Counted from the stretch's first letter, positions 1 to 8,334 are shown. The stretch: DNA of 34,630 nucleotides from Gloeobacterales cyanobacterium ES-bin-313 (GCA_014379585.1 JACMLN010000047.1:1-34630), one strand, 5' to 3'. The notes: a model not told the origin generated them from the sequence alone. Translations and numbers: made by a program.

Positions 1-135
1 GTGACGCACCATCACTCCAGATTTCTTGGCAATCCAGCCAGTTTCTAGGCCAAGACGCTCCTCCAAGTCCGCTGCTGTTACCCGGTTTTTGGGAAGATAC
101 TTACCTGTAGCAAGAATTTTGATGCGCATTGGCAT
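1..135 (-). CDS. 3-oxoacyl-ACP synthase III-like protein, N-terminal part (runs off left edge)
   Basis: The reverse strand encodes 45 residues beginning MPMRIKILATGKYLPKNRV and continuing with a segment containing LEERLGLETGWIAKKSGV. This is the typical opening of FabH-like ketoacyl-ACP synthase III enzymes: a first strand, then GxYLPxxxVT, then a helix ending GWIxxxxGV. Such enzymes condense an acyl-CoA with malonyl-ACP. The start at 135 is supported by an AGGA motif five bases upstream; a second ATG lies two codons further in. The catalytic Cys-His-Asn triad lies beyond the window, so activity cannot be judged. It could be true fabH or one of the FabH-like paralogues of secondary lipid pathways. 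The family assignment is fairly secure and the exact role is not. Confidence 0.7.
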   Translation of the reverse strand, partial: MPMRIKILATGKYLPKNRVTAADLEERLGLETGWIAKKSGVMVRH

Positions 136-254
136 GGGAATCCTGGAGATTTTGCCTTCATTGAAATGAACTAACACACAGCATCACCCAAGATCCGCAA
201 AAAATCTTCTTTCTGGCGGCATTGGGGTAATTTGATCGGACAACTCCCTTATAG

Positions 255-470
255 ATTTATCGGTCTAATTCGATACTGCTGAGAAATTCTCACCGCGATG
301 CCCAGGCTGAAGCTTTTACTTCTTTGCTTTCCGAAGGAGCCTACGACTATAGCTATACAGCACGCGCCACAACACCGGGTGTTTTCGTTGTTCCACCCCT
401 GAAGGCTGAAGAGATGTATCAACCAGAAGTCTTCGGCAGAGGCGGAACGGATCGGGTGGTTGTGAAGTGA
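255..470 (+). pseudogene. Remnant of alpha-2-macroglobulin family (YfaS-like) C-terminus
   Basis: An open frame ending in TGA at 468-470 encodes about 71 residues, including the blocks YDYSYTARATTPGVFVVPP and KAEEMYQPEVFGRGGTDRV. These match the last segment of bacterial alpha-2-macroglobulin family proteins (YfaS type), very large periplasmic protease traps in which the bait-region and thioester domains come earlier. Here the frame is closed upstream by a stop at 252-254 and there is no plausible start codon or ribosome binding site. Only about the last 5% of a normal gene of some 1,500-1,900 codons is present. It is followed within about 20 bases by a partial copy of the dispersed repeat, suggesting that rearrangement removed the rest of the gene. 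Confidence 0.72.
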
Positions 471-490
471 ATTTTGGCTTCCATAGCGGC

Positions 491-570
491 TTGGCACTCG
501 GAATTACATTGGGCGCTACGCGTGGTGATGCGGAATTGGAGGGGGATCGGGAGAGGTTTGGGTGCCAATG
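491..570 (+). repeat. Dispersed repeat, copy 1 (3' domain only)
   Basis: These 80 bases align with the last 80 bases of the repeats at 21799-21988 and 30288-30476, sharing the core TTGGGCGCTACGCGTGGTG and the closing GCCAATG. The 5' part with two GC-rich hairpins is absent. As in the other copies, the domain is bounded by the inverted pair CATTGG (507-512) and CCAATG (565-570). Homology fades upstream of 491, although GAA-TTTT at 472-477 may be a relic of the GAACTTTT that precedes this domain elsewhere. Confidence 0.75.
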
Positions 571-819
571 AGTGTATCTAAGCTATTTGGGTTTGCCGTA
601 GTGCTAGGCGGCCAGTTTGAGCGTCTCGATCACGTCCGTCGCCTGTAGAAGTGACTTAAAGTCTAAAAATCATCGCAGATCTCCTAAAGAATCCTCCGCA
701 AACGGTACATATATCGACAGACACACGAGACACACGAGACGCTCAGAACGGTTCAGATGCCGTGCCTGTGCCAAGAAGTTCTGGTGTCTTTCATTCCCGT
801 TACAAAGGAGATTGTGATT
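571..819. other. Intergenic stretch with a 9-bp tandem duplication
   Basis: No convincing gene is seen. ACACGAGAC occurs twice head to tail at 723-740. The purine-rich AAAGGAG at 804-810 is the ribosome binding site of the following gene. The rest shows no recognisable structure. Confidence 0.5.
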
Positions 820-1353
820 ATGAAATATGCAAAATTCTGTTGCCTTTCGGCTCTTGCTGCCGCTGTGTTTGTCGGTTCCATAGCTCTGCCTAGTTCAGCC
901 TTCAGTACCATCACGACCAAGCAGAGTTACTTCACACACAGCACCCGCGAATCGGCGGCCTTTACCACCAGCAGTGTTCCATGGGTGGATCTATACACTA
1001 CCAGTATCACAGTTCCGGCAACCGCTGGCCCTTCCTACCTGCGGGCGCGCTTTACCGCCGAGTCAATCTGTGATGGCCTCGGCGTTCTAGGCATCTGTCG
1101 AGTGCGCGTAGTCTATATCAACGGCGCCCCCATTGAACTAGAGCCGTCGAGTGGCACCGACTACGGCTTCGACAGCACATCCAACGGGTCGCAGGGCAGC
1201 AACTCCCAGGAAGGCCATGCCCTCGAACGCACCAGCCCAACGCTCCTGCCCCCCGGAACTTATCGAGTCATCGTGCAGGTGTCAGTGGACGATCCGCTGG
1301 TCTACTTCACGGTGGACGACTGGCACCTCACTCTCGAGTTGCACGCGCCTTAG
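820..1353 (+). CDS. Secreted protein of unknown function
   Basis: The protein has 177 residues. The ATG at 820 is chosen because AAAGGAG lies nine bases upstream and because it places a clean signal peptide at the N-terminus: MKYAK, a hydrophobic stretch to about residue 22, then PSSA with cleavage probably near residue 28. The mature part is rich in Thr, Ser and beta-forming residues. It contains a Cys pair in ICDGLGVLGICRV and ends in alternating hydrophobic strands, suggesting a small beta-sandwich exported to the periplasm or cell surface. No family is recognised. It stands alone, with the A2M remnant and repeat copy 1 upstream and a convergent gene downstream. Confidence 0.75.
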   Translation: MKYAKFCCLSALAAAVFVGSIALPSSAFSTITTKQSYFTHSTRESAAFTTSSVPWVDLYTTSITVPATAGPSYLRARFTAESICDGLGVLGICRVRVVYINGAPIELEPSSGTDYGFDSTSNGSQGSNSQEGHALERTSPTLLPPGTYRVIVQVSVDDPLVYFTVDDWHLTLELHAP

Positions 1354-1464
1354 ACTGTTAGACTCCACTCCCTACTTTGGTAGACTCGCAATGCGTCACC
1401 CATGTTTGTAGCCGAAGGACAAACAGGACAAGGGTTTCAGACCTCTATTGCGAAGAGCGTACGC

Positions 1465-1806
1465 CTACATCAATCGGCAGAGCCTCGTCGGCAGAGCCTC
1501 GATAGTTACTGTTCCAGCCTGGCTAGATCCAGGCTCATCCATAGTTACTGTTTCATCGACAGACCCAAGGAAGGTGTATACCTCTAAGTAGTAAATAGCA
1601 CCAAATGTCGTTTCATAGGCAGGTTCAAGTTGCAGTGGGCCTTTTTGATTCGCTAACAGGAATTTAAGGATGCTCCGGTCTGATTCTAAAGAAATAAGTG
1701 CCATCTGAGTTCCGGATGGATCACTGTGCCAGCTCGAGCCAGTAATTGTCGCCGGATACTGCTGCCCTTGAGTGTCTGTAAGCATGTAGCCAGGAAGATT
1801 AACCAT
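1465..1806 (-). CDS. Hypothetical protein, 113 residues
   Basis: The ATG at 1806 is preceded by CAGGAGTAAG, so it is preferred over an upstream ATG at 1941 that overlaps the DUF1501 gene and lacks a good ribosome binding site. The product starts MVNLPGYMLTDTQGQQYPAT and looks like a small, mostly beta cytoplasmic protein: no signal peptide, no membrane segment, two Cys-poor halves and a Thr/Glu-rich tail. It is not recognised. It lies downstream of the DUF1800-DUF1501 pair on the same strand with about 130 bases between, so it may be a separate unit. Confidence 0.55.
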   Translation of the reverse strand: MVNLPGYMLTDTQGQQYPATITGSSWHSDPSGTQMALISLESDRSILKFLLANQKGPLQLEPAYETTFGAIYYLEVYTFLGSVDETVTMDEPGSSQAGTVTIEALPTRLCRLM

Positions 1807-1937
1807 GGGCTTACTCCTGAGAGAGGCTATTGTGCTGTTCGGCAGTACTTGCACACAATAGCATCCTAGCGTTTCATGCGCAGTTTGATGGGTATCCGCA
1901 GCATGGTTTGCCCCTACATACTTCGTGATTGAATCGC

Positions 1938-3173
1938 TCAATTTAAAGGCGAAACGGTGCTGATCAATGGCAATCCCTGAGTAGCTGTAAACCCTGGCAA
2001 GACTTTACGGATTCGGGCATTATCGAGTTGAAGGTGTTGGTCTAGGACAGTTGAAATCACATCGCGGAAGTCAGTAGTGACCATGAGATCGCGGCCTTCG
2101 TAGAGTTGGCCACTGCTCAGACCAGGCCATTGCCCGTAAACTTTGCCGCCTTTCACACTGCCACCCGCTAACCAGATGACGTTGCCGTGGCCATGATCGG
2201 TACCACCGTTACCGTTTTCGCGGACAGTGCGCCCAAATTCGGAGAGCACGACGATAGCCGTGTCGTTATAGATCGGGCCGAGGGTTTGGGCGAGGGTGGC
2301 GATGCCTTGGCCGAGTTGGCGCAGACGATTGTTCAGTTGTCCTGCTTCATTGACGTGGGTATCCCAGCCACCGACGGCGATGAAACCAAGTTGAACATTG
2401 GTATCGCGCACCATCAATTTCGCAAGGCGTTGGGCATCCCCAGCAAATCCGTTCACCGAAAGGGCACCATTGTTGGCTGCTTTCATCTCGGCATCGGGGG
2501 ATTTGAGATCATCCATGATCGTCTTGCGGGCACTGCGTCCTTCTTGATAGGTCTTGGAAAGGGCATCGTTACCACCGTAAAGACTGTCAAAAGCAGAAGC
2601 GACTTGGGGTCGATCTAGGGCAGAGAAATTCACGGAACCACGACCTGTGGCGAGGCTGGCCACAGAGCGAGGACCAGACAGAATACGCGGCATCGTCGCG
2701 CCGACGTTGATTGCCTGCACCGGATTGGCTCCGCCCAAATTGCCAAGCAAGCGGTTCATCCAACCATCGGGGGTCGATTTGATGCCGGGAGTGCCGCTTT
2801 CCATAAAGTCTTGGGCATCGAAGTGGGAACGGGTGACATCGGGAGAACCAGCGCCGTGAACGAAGGCGAGACTGCCTTGTTTCCATAATGGAAGAATCGC
2901 TGCGAGGCCAGGGTTCAGACCAAAGTGACCGTCGAGGTCTAGAGCACCGTTGGCTTGATCGGGGCGGGGTACGGCGATGCGTGGGCGACTTTGGTAGTAG
3001 GCGGATTCGCCGTAGGGAACAACAATATTCAGACCATCGACGGCTCCCCGCAAAAAGATCACGATCAGACGCTTACGGTTGGTGGTGGTTGAAGCAGCTT
3101 GCACTTGTCCTGCCCAAGCATTGGAGCCGAGGGCGAGAATGGCGCTAAACGCCAAAAATTCACGTCTGTCCAT
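1938..3173 (-). CDS. DUF1501 domain protein, exported
   Basis: The protein has 411 residues. The N-terminus MDRREFLAFSAILALGSNAWA has a Tat-like twin-arginine signal. Typical DUF1501 blocks follow: KRLIVIFLRGAVDGLNIVVP, a DFMESGTPG segment, GGWDTHVNE and VVLSEFGRTVRENGNGGTDHGHG. This family belongs to the alkaline phosphatase/sulfatase-like superfamily, and the Asp/His-rich TDHGHG near the C-terminus is a probable metal-binding segment. It almost always sits next to DUF1800, as here, with only 12 bases between the genes. The biochemical role of the pair is not established; export to the periplasm is inferred from the leader. Confidence 0.9.
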   Translation of the reverse strand: MDRREFLAFSAILALGSNAWAGQVQAASTTTNRKRLIVIFLRGAVDGLNIVVPYGESAYYQSRPRIAVPRPDQANGALDLDGHFGLNPGLAAILPLWKQGSLAFVHGAGSPDVTRSHFDAQDFMESGTPGIKSTPDGWMNRLLGNLGGANPVQAINVGATMPRILSGPRSVASLATGRGSVNFSALDRPQVASAFDSLYGGNDALSKTYQEGRSARKTIMDDLKSPDAEMKAANNGALSVNGFAGDAQRLAKLMVRDTNVQLGFIAVGGWDTHVNEAGQLNNRLRQLGQGIATLAQTLGPIYNDTAIVVLSEFGRTVRENGNGGTDHGHGNVIWLAGGSVKGGKVYGQWPGLSSGQLYEGRDLMVTTDFRDVISTVLDQHLQLDNARIRKVLPGFTATQGLPLISTVSPLN

Positions 3174-3185
3174 AGGGAAGTTTTC

Positions 3186-4814
3186 CTAGTAATGCATCAT
3201 TTCAGGACTGGCCAGGATCAAGGCACCACGCAGATCTGGGGTGGCTTTGGCCAGGGCTGCACTGGTCTTTGGTGAAAAGCGATTGCCGAGGGTGTTGGCC
3301 AACTGCGTTGGATCTAAGGGCTGGGCGAAGGAGCTGAAAACTGGTTTAGGAGGGGGTTCTGGGGGCAACATCACCCCGTCCTCCGGTTGAGGAGAAATCA
3401 AAGGCGACTTGGGCAGACGCGCAAGCTTGCCACTGGCCAAAGCGGTGGCGAAACTAATGCGGCGGGTTAGGGCATCGGGACTGAGCCACGCGGCTTCGGT
3501 ATTTTGGTAACCGTTGGGAGTCTGGCAACCGTAAAGAGGCATACCAAACTGATTCAACTGGGCAGCCACAAGGAGAGGATTTTGAACGGGTTGACCACTG
3601 ACCCGCAGGCTTGAAACCACGTACTGGTAGGGAGATTTGAATTTGGCTCCGTAGTACTTGGGATCTTGGAATTCGCTGCTATGAAAAAGCGTATTGAGCA
3701 TTTCTCGAATATCACCGTCGGTTTCTAAGTAGCGCTTGGTGAGTTTGTCCACCAGGGATTGGGGGGGATTGTCTGCTACAAAGTACTGGGCTAACTCGTA
3801 GCTGATATGTCGGGCTGTGACAGGGCTATGTACTAGGAGCGCGATGGCCTTGGCACCTTCTTCGGGGCCACCTGCTTTGATCGTCTGGCCTAGGAAAAGC
3901 TTTTCACCAGAATCATGGCGGCTGGCATCGAAACAGAAGGCATAACTGAGGCCACGGCGACCATTGCGACAGAAGCCCCAGCCAGTGAGCACTCTCGCCA
4001 GTTCAGTAACATCTTTTTGGGTGTAGCCACCGTCTACGCCGAGGGTATGCAACTCCATCAGTTCGCGGGCAAAGTTTTCATTTAAACCCTTGAAGCGTCC
4101 CCGCGCGCCGGGAGTATTCGCGCCCGTATTTTGCCAGTTATCCAGATAAAACAGCATGGCTGGGTGACTGGCAGTAAACATCACCAAGTCTCCGAAATGG
4201 CCAAGGGCGTAGGGTCGAATTGCCTGCTGTTCGTAGGCACCGACCCAGAGGCGATCCAAACCTTTGCCACTATAGACATTGAAGTGGTTGTACCAAAAAT
4301 CGGTCATCACTTCTTGAAGTTGGCTTGGGCTTTCGACTGCCCGGACTAAGCGCGCTGTTGTTGCTTCTTCAAGAATGATTCGGGCGCGGCGGCGCTGGGC
4401 TTTGATTGCAGCTTTTTGTTCGTCAGTGAGTTGCGGTGTTTGGGGCGTTGCCGAAGGATTTTGCAAATTCTGCTGTTTTCTGAATTGACCCAGGAGCATC
4501 TGTTTGAGTTCTTTGGTCGGCCCGTACTCCTCAAACAGTTGGCTTGGCATCATATTTAGGGTTTGGAAACTAGCCAACTGTTGGCTGAGCGCAGGTGGTT
4601 GGGGGATCGACTCTGGTGAAAGTTGCTCTTGGATATAGCGCTCGATGCCTATACTCTGAACCCGTTGCACCTCGCCAGGAGTCGGGCCAAAACTAAGACG
4701 ATTAATAAAATGAAGAACCTTCGGATCGGCTGTGGTGTTCGCTCCAAAGGCAGGAGCAATGAGGCCAAGGGCAAGCAGACCATTTAGAACGCAGCGCTGA
4801 AGTCGGGTGGACAC
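3186..4814 (-). CDS. DUF1800 domain protein, exported
   Basis: The protein has 542 residues and starts at a GTG codon, with a signal peptide ending near PAFGA. It shows the family's landmarks: an N-terminal HFINRLSFGPTPGEV block, FWYNHFNVYSGKG, NENFARELMELHTLGVDGGYTQ, DVTELARVLTGWGF and a C-terminal AWLSPDALTRRISFA. It precedes DUF1501 with a 12-base gap, and the two surely form one transcript. The function of DUF1800 is unknown; the pair recurs across many bacteria and is exported. The C-terminal third carries a Pro-rich stretch (QPEDGVMLPPEPPPKPV) that may be a linker. The gene is divergent from the glycoside-hydrolase-like gene at 4920, sharing a 105-base promoter region. Confidence 0.9.
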   Translation of the reverse strand: MSTRLQRCVLNGLLALGLIAPAFGANTTADPKVLHFINRLSFGPTPGEVQRVQSIGIERYIQEQLSPESIPQPPALSQQLASFQTLNMMPSQLFEEYGPTKELKQMLLGQFRKQQNLQNPSATPQTPQLTDEQKAAIKAQRRRARIILEEATTARLVRAVESPSQLQEVMTDFWYNHFNVYSGKGLDRLWVGAYEQQAIRPYALGHFGDLVMFTASHPAMLFYLDNWQNTGANTPGARGRFKGLNENFARELMELHTLGVDGGYTQKDVTELARVLTGWGFCRNGRRGLSYAFCFDASRHDSGEKLFLGQTIKAGGPEEGAKAIALLVHSPVTARHISYELAQYFVADNPPQSLVDKLTKRYLETDGDIREMLNTLFHSSEFQDPKYYGAKFKSPYQYVVSSLRVSGQPVQNPLLVAAQLNQFGMPLYGCQTPNGYQNTEAAWLSPDALTRRISFATALASGKLARLPKSPLISPQPEDGVMLPPEPPPKPVFSSFAQPLDPTQLANTLGNRFSPKTSAALAKATPDLRGALILASPEMMHY

Positions 4815-4919
4815 GACAAATCTCGATGGCGGGTTGCTGCCTTAGACGTAGGGCAAGGTGGATTCGGTTCAAATTTTGGCTGGCTTACTATAGGTACGGC
4901 ATTGCGAGGGAAGAACCGC

Positions 4920-6866
4920 ATGAAAAGAACCCAGTGGCTTTCAGCAGCTATCAGCCTCAGTCTTTGGGGCAACAGTGCTTGCGCAGCCCCTCTATCTAGC
5001 CCTTACACGGATCCCCAGTACTTAACCAAAATGCCTTTTGGCACCCATTCCCACTGGCTGCAACCTTGGCGTGCGTATTTAGAGACGATTCCCGCTAGTC
5101 GCTATCTCGACGGTGTCGGCATCAACCTCAATGTCCAAACAGCCAATCCCGAGCCTTTACTGCGCCTGCTCTCTCGCCAAGGTGTGCGCCACCTGCGCAT
5201 CGAAATCGGTTGGGGAAATATCAACTACGACGATGAAACCCAACTCGATAATGCCGCAAACCTGAGATTGATTTTGCTGGCCTGCAAAAAATACGGGATT
5301 CGGCCTCTGATTTTGCTCAATGCGAATCATGGCATTCCCTGTCCCGTCAAGAATAGTGCACTTACATTGGCTGCCCCAGTCAAGCCAGGGGACACGACGA
5401 TCTTAGTGAAAGAAAGTTCGGGTATCCGATCGGGTTTCAGTGGTCTTTCCAATGTCACAGACTATATGGCTGCCCAATATCTGATCACCGAAGTCTCTGG
5501 CAACCGTTTGACCCTTGCCATTCCTCTCTCATCGGCATTTCCATCGGGTCATACTTTTGCAGTAGGAACCTGGAAATACCGCCCCTTCGGCCCTGCAGGT
5601 TCTGAAGACTATCGCAATACGATTGCTGGCTGGCAACACTATGTTGGCATCGTCGCACTTTTTGTCGGGGATTTGATCGGTACTCCCCAAGATCGTGGCT
5701 TCGACCTAGAGATTTGGAATGAATTAACTTTTGGTTCTGAATTTCTCTATATCAACCATCACTATGCCAAAAAACTCTATGACTACGACGAAACCCAGGT
5801 TTTTGGCAATATTGTCAACGACACGGCTAGCTTTGTTGAGGCCAATTCAGTTCTATTTAAAGGCGTTGGGATCAGCAATGGTTTTGCGAATACGATTCCT
5901 TGGCCTGGAGCTGGAGAACAGCCAGATCGGATTACGGCAATCTCCAAACATCCCTATCAGGGCAGGCTCACTTACCCCAAAAACGAATATCCTGGAGCGC
6001 AGCTAGACGCCCTATTTCAGACACCGAATCCCGCTTTTGTCCCAAGCTATTCGGAATTCTTGCCAGAGTATTTTGGCTTGGGTTTGCAGACAGAAACAGC
6101 GATTCGGGACATGGCTCCGATCTCCACGAGCATCTATGGTGGCAAGGCCCATGGTCGCTTTGCAGGCAAGATCGAGCGTCCAGTTTGGATCACAGAAGTC
6201 AACCTTGGGCCTAGCGATGAGAATCCTAATATTTCTGTTGAACGTGCTTGGCAGATCAAGGCGAAGTCAATTTCCCGCTATCTGACTTTCTATTTGAATA
6301 AAGGAGCAAGCCGCGTTTCATTATTTGCTATTTCGGGGGGCGATAAAAACATTGGCATTGTCCCCCAAGCCTTTCTAGATCGTCTGCCAAATATGCTCAC
6401 AACTGCCGATCCTCAGCCGTTTATTTCTGCTCCGCTCCGGGTAATGGGTCGCATTTCTAAGACATTTTCGGTTGGCCTAGATCGTGGTCTGAAGACAACC
6501 CGTCCGTTACAGGTACTTTCGATCAGCGATACCCACGACCACTTTCAATTTGCAGGCAATGGCAAGCCTGGAACACCCAATCTTTACGACCGCGATGTCT
6601 TGGCGATCTTGCCTTTTCAAATCAACAAGAAGCGCTTCGTGATTCCCTACTACGTGATGACAAGGGATATTGCCAAAGACCTGACCCCCGAAAATTTCAC
6701 TGTCGAAATTGGTGGGTTTAACACAGCGGGAGCCACACTCTCCGTCTACGACCCAATCAACGATCGGCCTGTGCCATTCGCGATCCAATCTCAAACCAAG
6801 AATACGTTCAAACTCCAACTCACCGCCGCCGATTACCCCTACTTACTGACTGTGCAAGAAAAGTAA
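4920..6866 (+). CDS. Secreted glycoside-hydrolase-like protein (clan GH-A type barrel)
   Basis: The protein has 648 residues. The ATG at 4920 follows GAGGGAAG at a normal distance; a TTG six codons upstream is less likely. A signal peptide ends near NSACA. The sequence then reads as a TIM-barrel glycosidase: VRHLRIEIGWGNINYDDE early on, LEIWNELTFGSE with the Asn-Glu pair at residues 267-268 (the usual acid/base position in clan GH-A) and VWITEVNLGPS with Glu426 where the nucleophile would be. The last 150 residues look like an all-beta accessory domain. The substrate is unknown, and family placement (GH39-like or an unclassified relative) needs a profile search. It is divergent from the DUF1800-DUF1501 pair. 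Confidence 0.7.
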   Translation: MKRTQWLSAAISLSLWGNSACAAPLSSPYTDPQYLTKMPFGTHSHWLQPWRAYLETIPASRYLDGVGINLNVQTANPEPLLRLLSRQGVRHLRIEIGWGNINYDDETQLDNAANLRLILLACKKYGIRPLILLNANHGIPCPVKNSALTLAAPVKPGDTTILVKESSGIRSGFSGLSNVTDYMAAQYLITEVSGNRLTLAIPLSSAFPSGHTFAVGTWKYRPFGPAGSEDYRNTIAGWQHYVGIVALFVGDLIGTPQDRGFDLEIWNELTFGSEFLYINHHYAKKLYDYDETQVFGNIVNDTASFVEANSVLFKGVGISNGFANTIPWPGAGEQPDRITAISKHPYQGRLTYPKNEYPGAQLDALFQTPNPAFVPSYSEFLPEYFGLGLQTETAIRDMAPISTSIYGGKAHGRFAGKIERPVWITEVNLGPSDENPNISVERAWQIKAKSISRYLTFYLNKGASRVSLFAISGGDKNIGIVPQAFLDRLPNMLTTADPQPFISAPLRVMGRISKTFSVGLDRGLKTTRPLQVLSISDTHDHFQFAGNGKPGTPNLYDRDVLAILPFQINKKRFVIPYYVMTRDIAKDLTPENFTVEIGGFNTAGATLSVYDPINDRPVPFAIQSQTKNTFKLQLTAADYPYLLTVQEK

Positions 6867-6950
6867 TCACTTCGGGACTTTCCGCATCCTTCCCTGGCTG
6901 AAGCCAAGACTCTGTGGGCACTCTAGGAAGGTAACAGACAAGATTTTTGG

Positions 6951-7475
6951 ATGCACACCGAACACGTCGAATTTTATGAACATGCCCTCTGTTGGCTAGG
7001 CAGATCGCGCGAAGCCTACCGCCTGCTCAGTGAAGCGGTTATTCCAAAACTCTCGACTTGGCTAAGGGGGCAGAGCGACACGAAGAGTGTTCGGGACTGG
7101 CAACCCAGCGAAGTGCGCCCCATTCTGTATCCGGTCGTCACCTGCGGGGAGATCAGCAATCCACTCACCTGTGAATCCCTGTTGATCTGCGGCTCAGGCA
7201 GCTATTACAACCCCTGCGATCTCGCCGCATTGGTCTTTGTTCAGCGCCCAGGGGAGCCAATGAGTCAACTCATCCAACGACTGCGCAGTACCGAAGCCCT
7301 GATCCGGCGCGGCCCCGATGTCACCATCGAAAATATCAGTCTCGCCAAAAATAAACGCGACTACATCAATCACCGTTTTCTCGTCTGGCCCTATCAAGTC
7401 ACCACAGCCCAAGAAGAAACTCTCACCGAACAAGGCTTCGCCCTCATTCGCCTTGCGCCTTCTTTAGTGTCATGA
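6951..7475 (+). CDS. Hypothetical protein, 174 residues
   Basis: The ORF reads from MHTEHVEFYEHALCWLGRSR to the stop at 7475. It has no signal peptide or membrane segment. The first 40 residues look helical; the centre contains PVVTCGEISN and LLICGSGSYYNPCDLAALVFVQ with several Cys residues; the end is a mixed alpha/beta segment. No family is recognised. It lies 84 bases after the glycosidase-like gene on the same strand and could be cotranscribed, though nothing links the functions. Codon use resembles neighbouring genes, so it is probably real. Confidence 0.6.
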   Translation: MHTEHVEFYEHALCWLGRSREAYRLLSEAVIPKLSTWLRGQSDTKSVRDWQPSEVRPILYPVVTCGEISNPLTCESLLICGSGSYYNPCDLAALVFVQRPGEPMSQLIQRLRSTEALIRRGPDVTIENISLAKNKRDYINHRFLVWPYQVTTAQEETLTEQGFALIRLAPSLVS

Positions 7476-7671
7476 GTAGGCATTGCAAAAATGATGCAGA
7501 ATTTGTGATGACAGTATTGGAAGCCTTAACGCTACCATGCCCGAAATTGTAACTCCATTCTCTTTTTCGCTTTGAAAGCAGAGCTCCTAGTTACCAATTT
7601 TGTAGTTTTTAAGCTACATTAGAAATTCAGACCCAAATCTAAAAGGCACTGCATTTCGGAGGAACGCGAGA

Positions 7672-7764
7672 ATGCAAATAAGTGAAAAACCATGGAGAAA
7701 GAGATCCGAACTTATCAAACAGCCGACGGTCAGGCTCCTTTTAACACCTGGCTTGACAAGCTAA
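7672..7764 (+). CDS. Possible leader peptide overlapping the toxin start
   Basis: A 30-codon frame begins at ATG 7672, seven bases after a strong GGAGGAA (7658-7664), and ends with TAA at 7762-7764. It overlaps the toxin's first 24 codons in a different frame. The toxin's own ATG at 7692 has no comparable ribosome binding site, and its frame is closed by TGA at 7683. The best initiation signal therefore belongs to this short frame, which could couple or limit toxin translation. The peptide itself is unremarkable. Confidence 0.35.
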   Translation: MQISEKPWRKRSELIKQPTVRLLLTPGLTS

Positions 7765-8021
7765 AAGATACTCAAGCTCGGGCAAGAATCCGCACCCGCA
7801 TTGACCGTGTGAGCCTTGGGAATCTTGGAGATTGTAAATCGGTAGGTGAAGGAGTGATCGAACTGCGTATCGATTATGGACCTGGCTACAGGGTCTACAT
7901 GGGTCAGGATGGCAACCACCTCATCATTCTTCTGTGCGGTGGTGATAAATCAACGCAAGACAAAGATATCAACACTGCCCATACCTACTGGGCAGACTAT
8001 AAGAGCCAAGACAATGCCTAA
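7692..8021 (+). CDS. Toxin of a type II toxin-antitoxin system, RelE/HigB superfamily
   Basis: The protein has 109 residues and matches the family of short addiction-module killer proteins: PFNTWLDKLKDTQARARIRTRIDRV, then LGDCKSVGEGVIELRIDYGPGYRVYMG, then LLCGGDKSTQDKDINTAH. The conserved Arg and Lys residues in ELRIDYGPGYRVY and GGDKSTQ sit where the RNase-like active surface lies in RelE/HigB relatives. Members usually cleave mRNA on the ribosome or block gyrase; which applies here is unknown. The toxin gene comes first and overlaps the antitoxin by eight bases, as in higBA-type operons. Its ribosome binding site is weak. Confidence 0.88.
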   Translation: MEKEIRTYQTADGQAPFNTWLDKLKDTQARARIRTRIDRVSLGNLGDCKSVGEGVIELRIDYGPGYRVYMGQDGNHLIILLCGGDKSTQDKDINTAHTYWADYKSQDNA

Positions 8022-8334
8022 AAGCAGAAGCTACAAAGAAGACTTACTCAAAGCGTTGCAGGATGATGATGAAGCGGCTGCTTATCTTGATGCTGCCCTA
8101 GAAGCAGATGACTATGCTGCTTTCCTCGTCGCCCTACGAAATGTTACTGAGGCACAAGAGGGTGTAGCAGCACTGTCGCAAAAGACAGGGCTTAACCGCG
8201 AGAGTTTGTATCGGACGCTTTCGGAAAAAGGAAATCCTGTTCTCAGCAGTTTAACGAAAGTCTTGCAAGCACTTGGCTACCGATTGTCTGTAACGCGGAT
8301 GGTCGAGGCAGCACAGGATATATCGACCATTTAA
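8014..8334 (+). CDS. Antitoxin with HTH domain (HigA-like addiction module antidote)
   Basis: The protein has 106 residues from the ATG at 8014, which overlaps the end of the toxin gene. The N-terminal half, YKEDLLKALQDDDEAAAYLDAALE, is the helical part typical of this antidote family. The C-terminal half is an XRE-type helix-turn-helix with GVAALSQKTGLNRESLYRTL and NPVLSSLTKVLQALGYRL. It should bind and neutralise the toxin at 7692-8021 and repress the operon through sites in the 200-base region upstream, where no clear operator was identified. The identification rests on overall pattern and arrangement. Confidence 0.9.
   Translation: MPKSRSYKEDLLKALQDDDEAAAYLDAALEADDYAAFLVALRNVTEAQEGVAALSQKTGLNRESLYRTLSEKGNPVLSSLTKVLQALGYRLSVTRMVEAAQDISTI

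Noticed and set aside
249-497. 82-codon reverse-strand frame at the left end
   Set aside because: It is antisense to the A2M remnant, whose + strand text is clearly homologous to a known family.
723-740. Tandem ACACGAGAC as a CRISPR or iteron
   Set aside because: Only two adjacent 9-bp copies with no spacers and no replication genes nearby.
617-817. 66-codon frame before the secreted protein
   Set aside because: Arg/His-rich text without a ribosome binding site, overlapping a short tandem repeat; not convincing as a gene.
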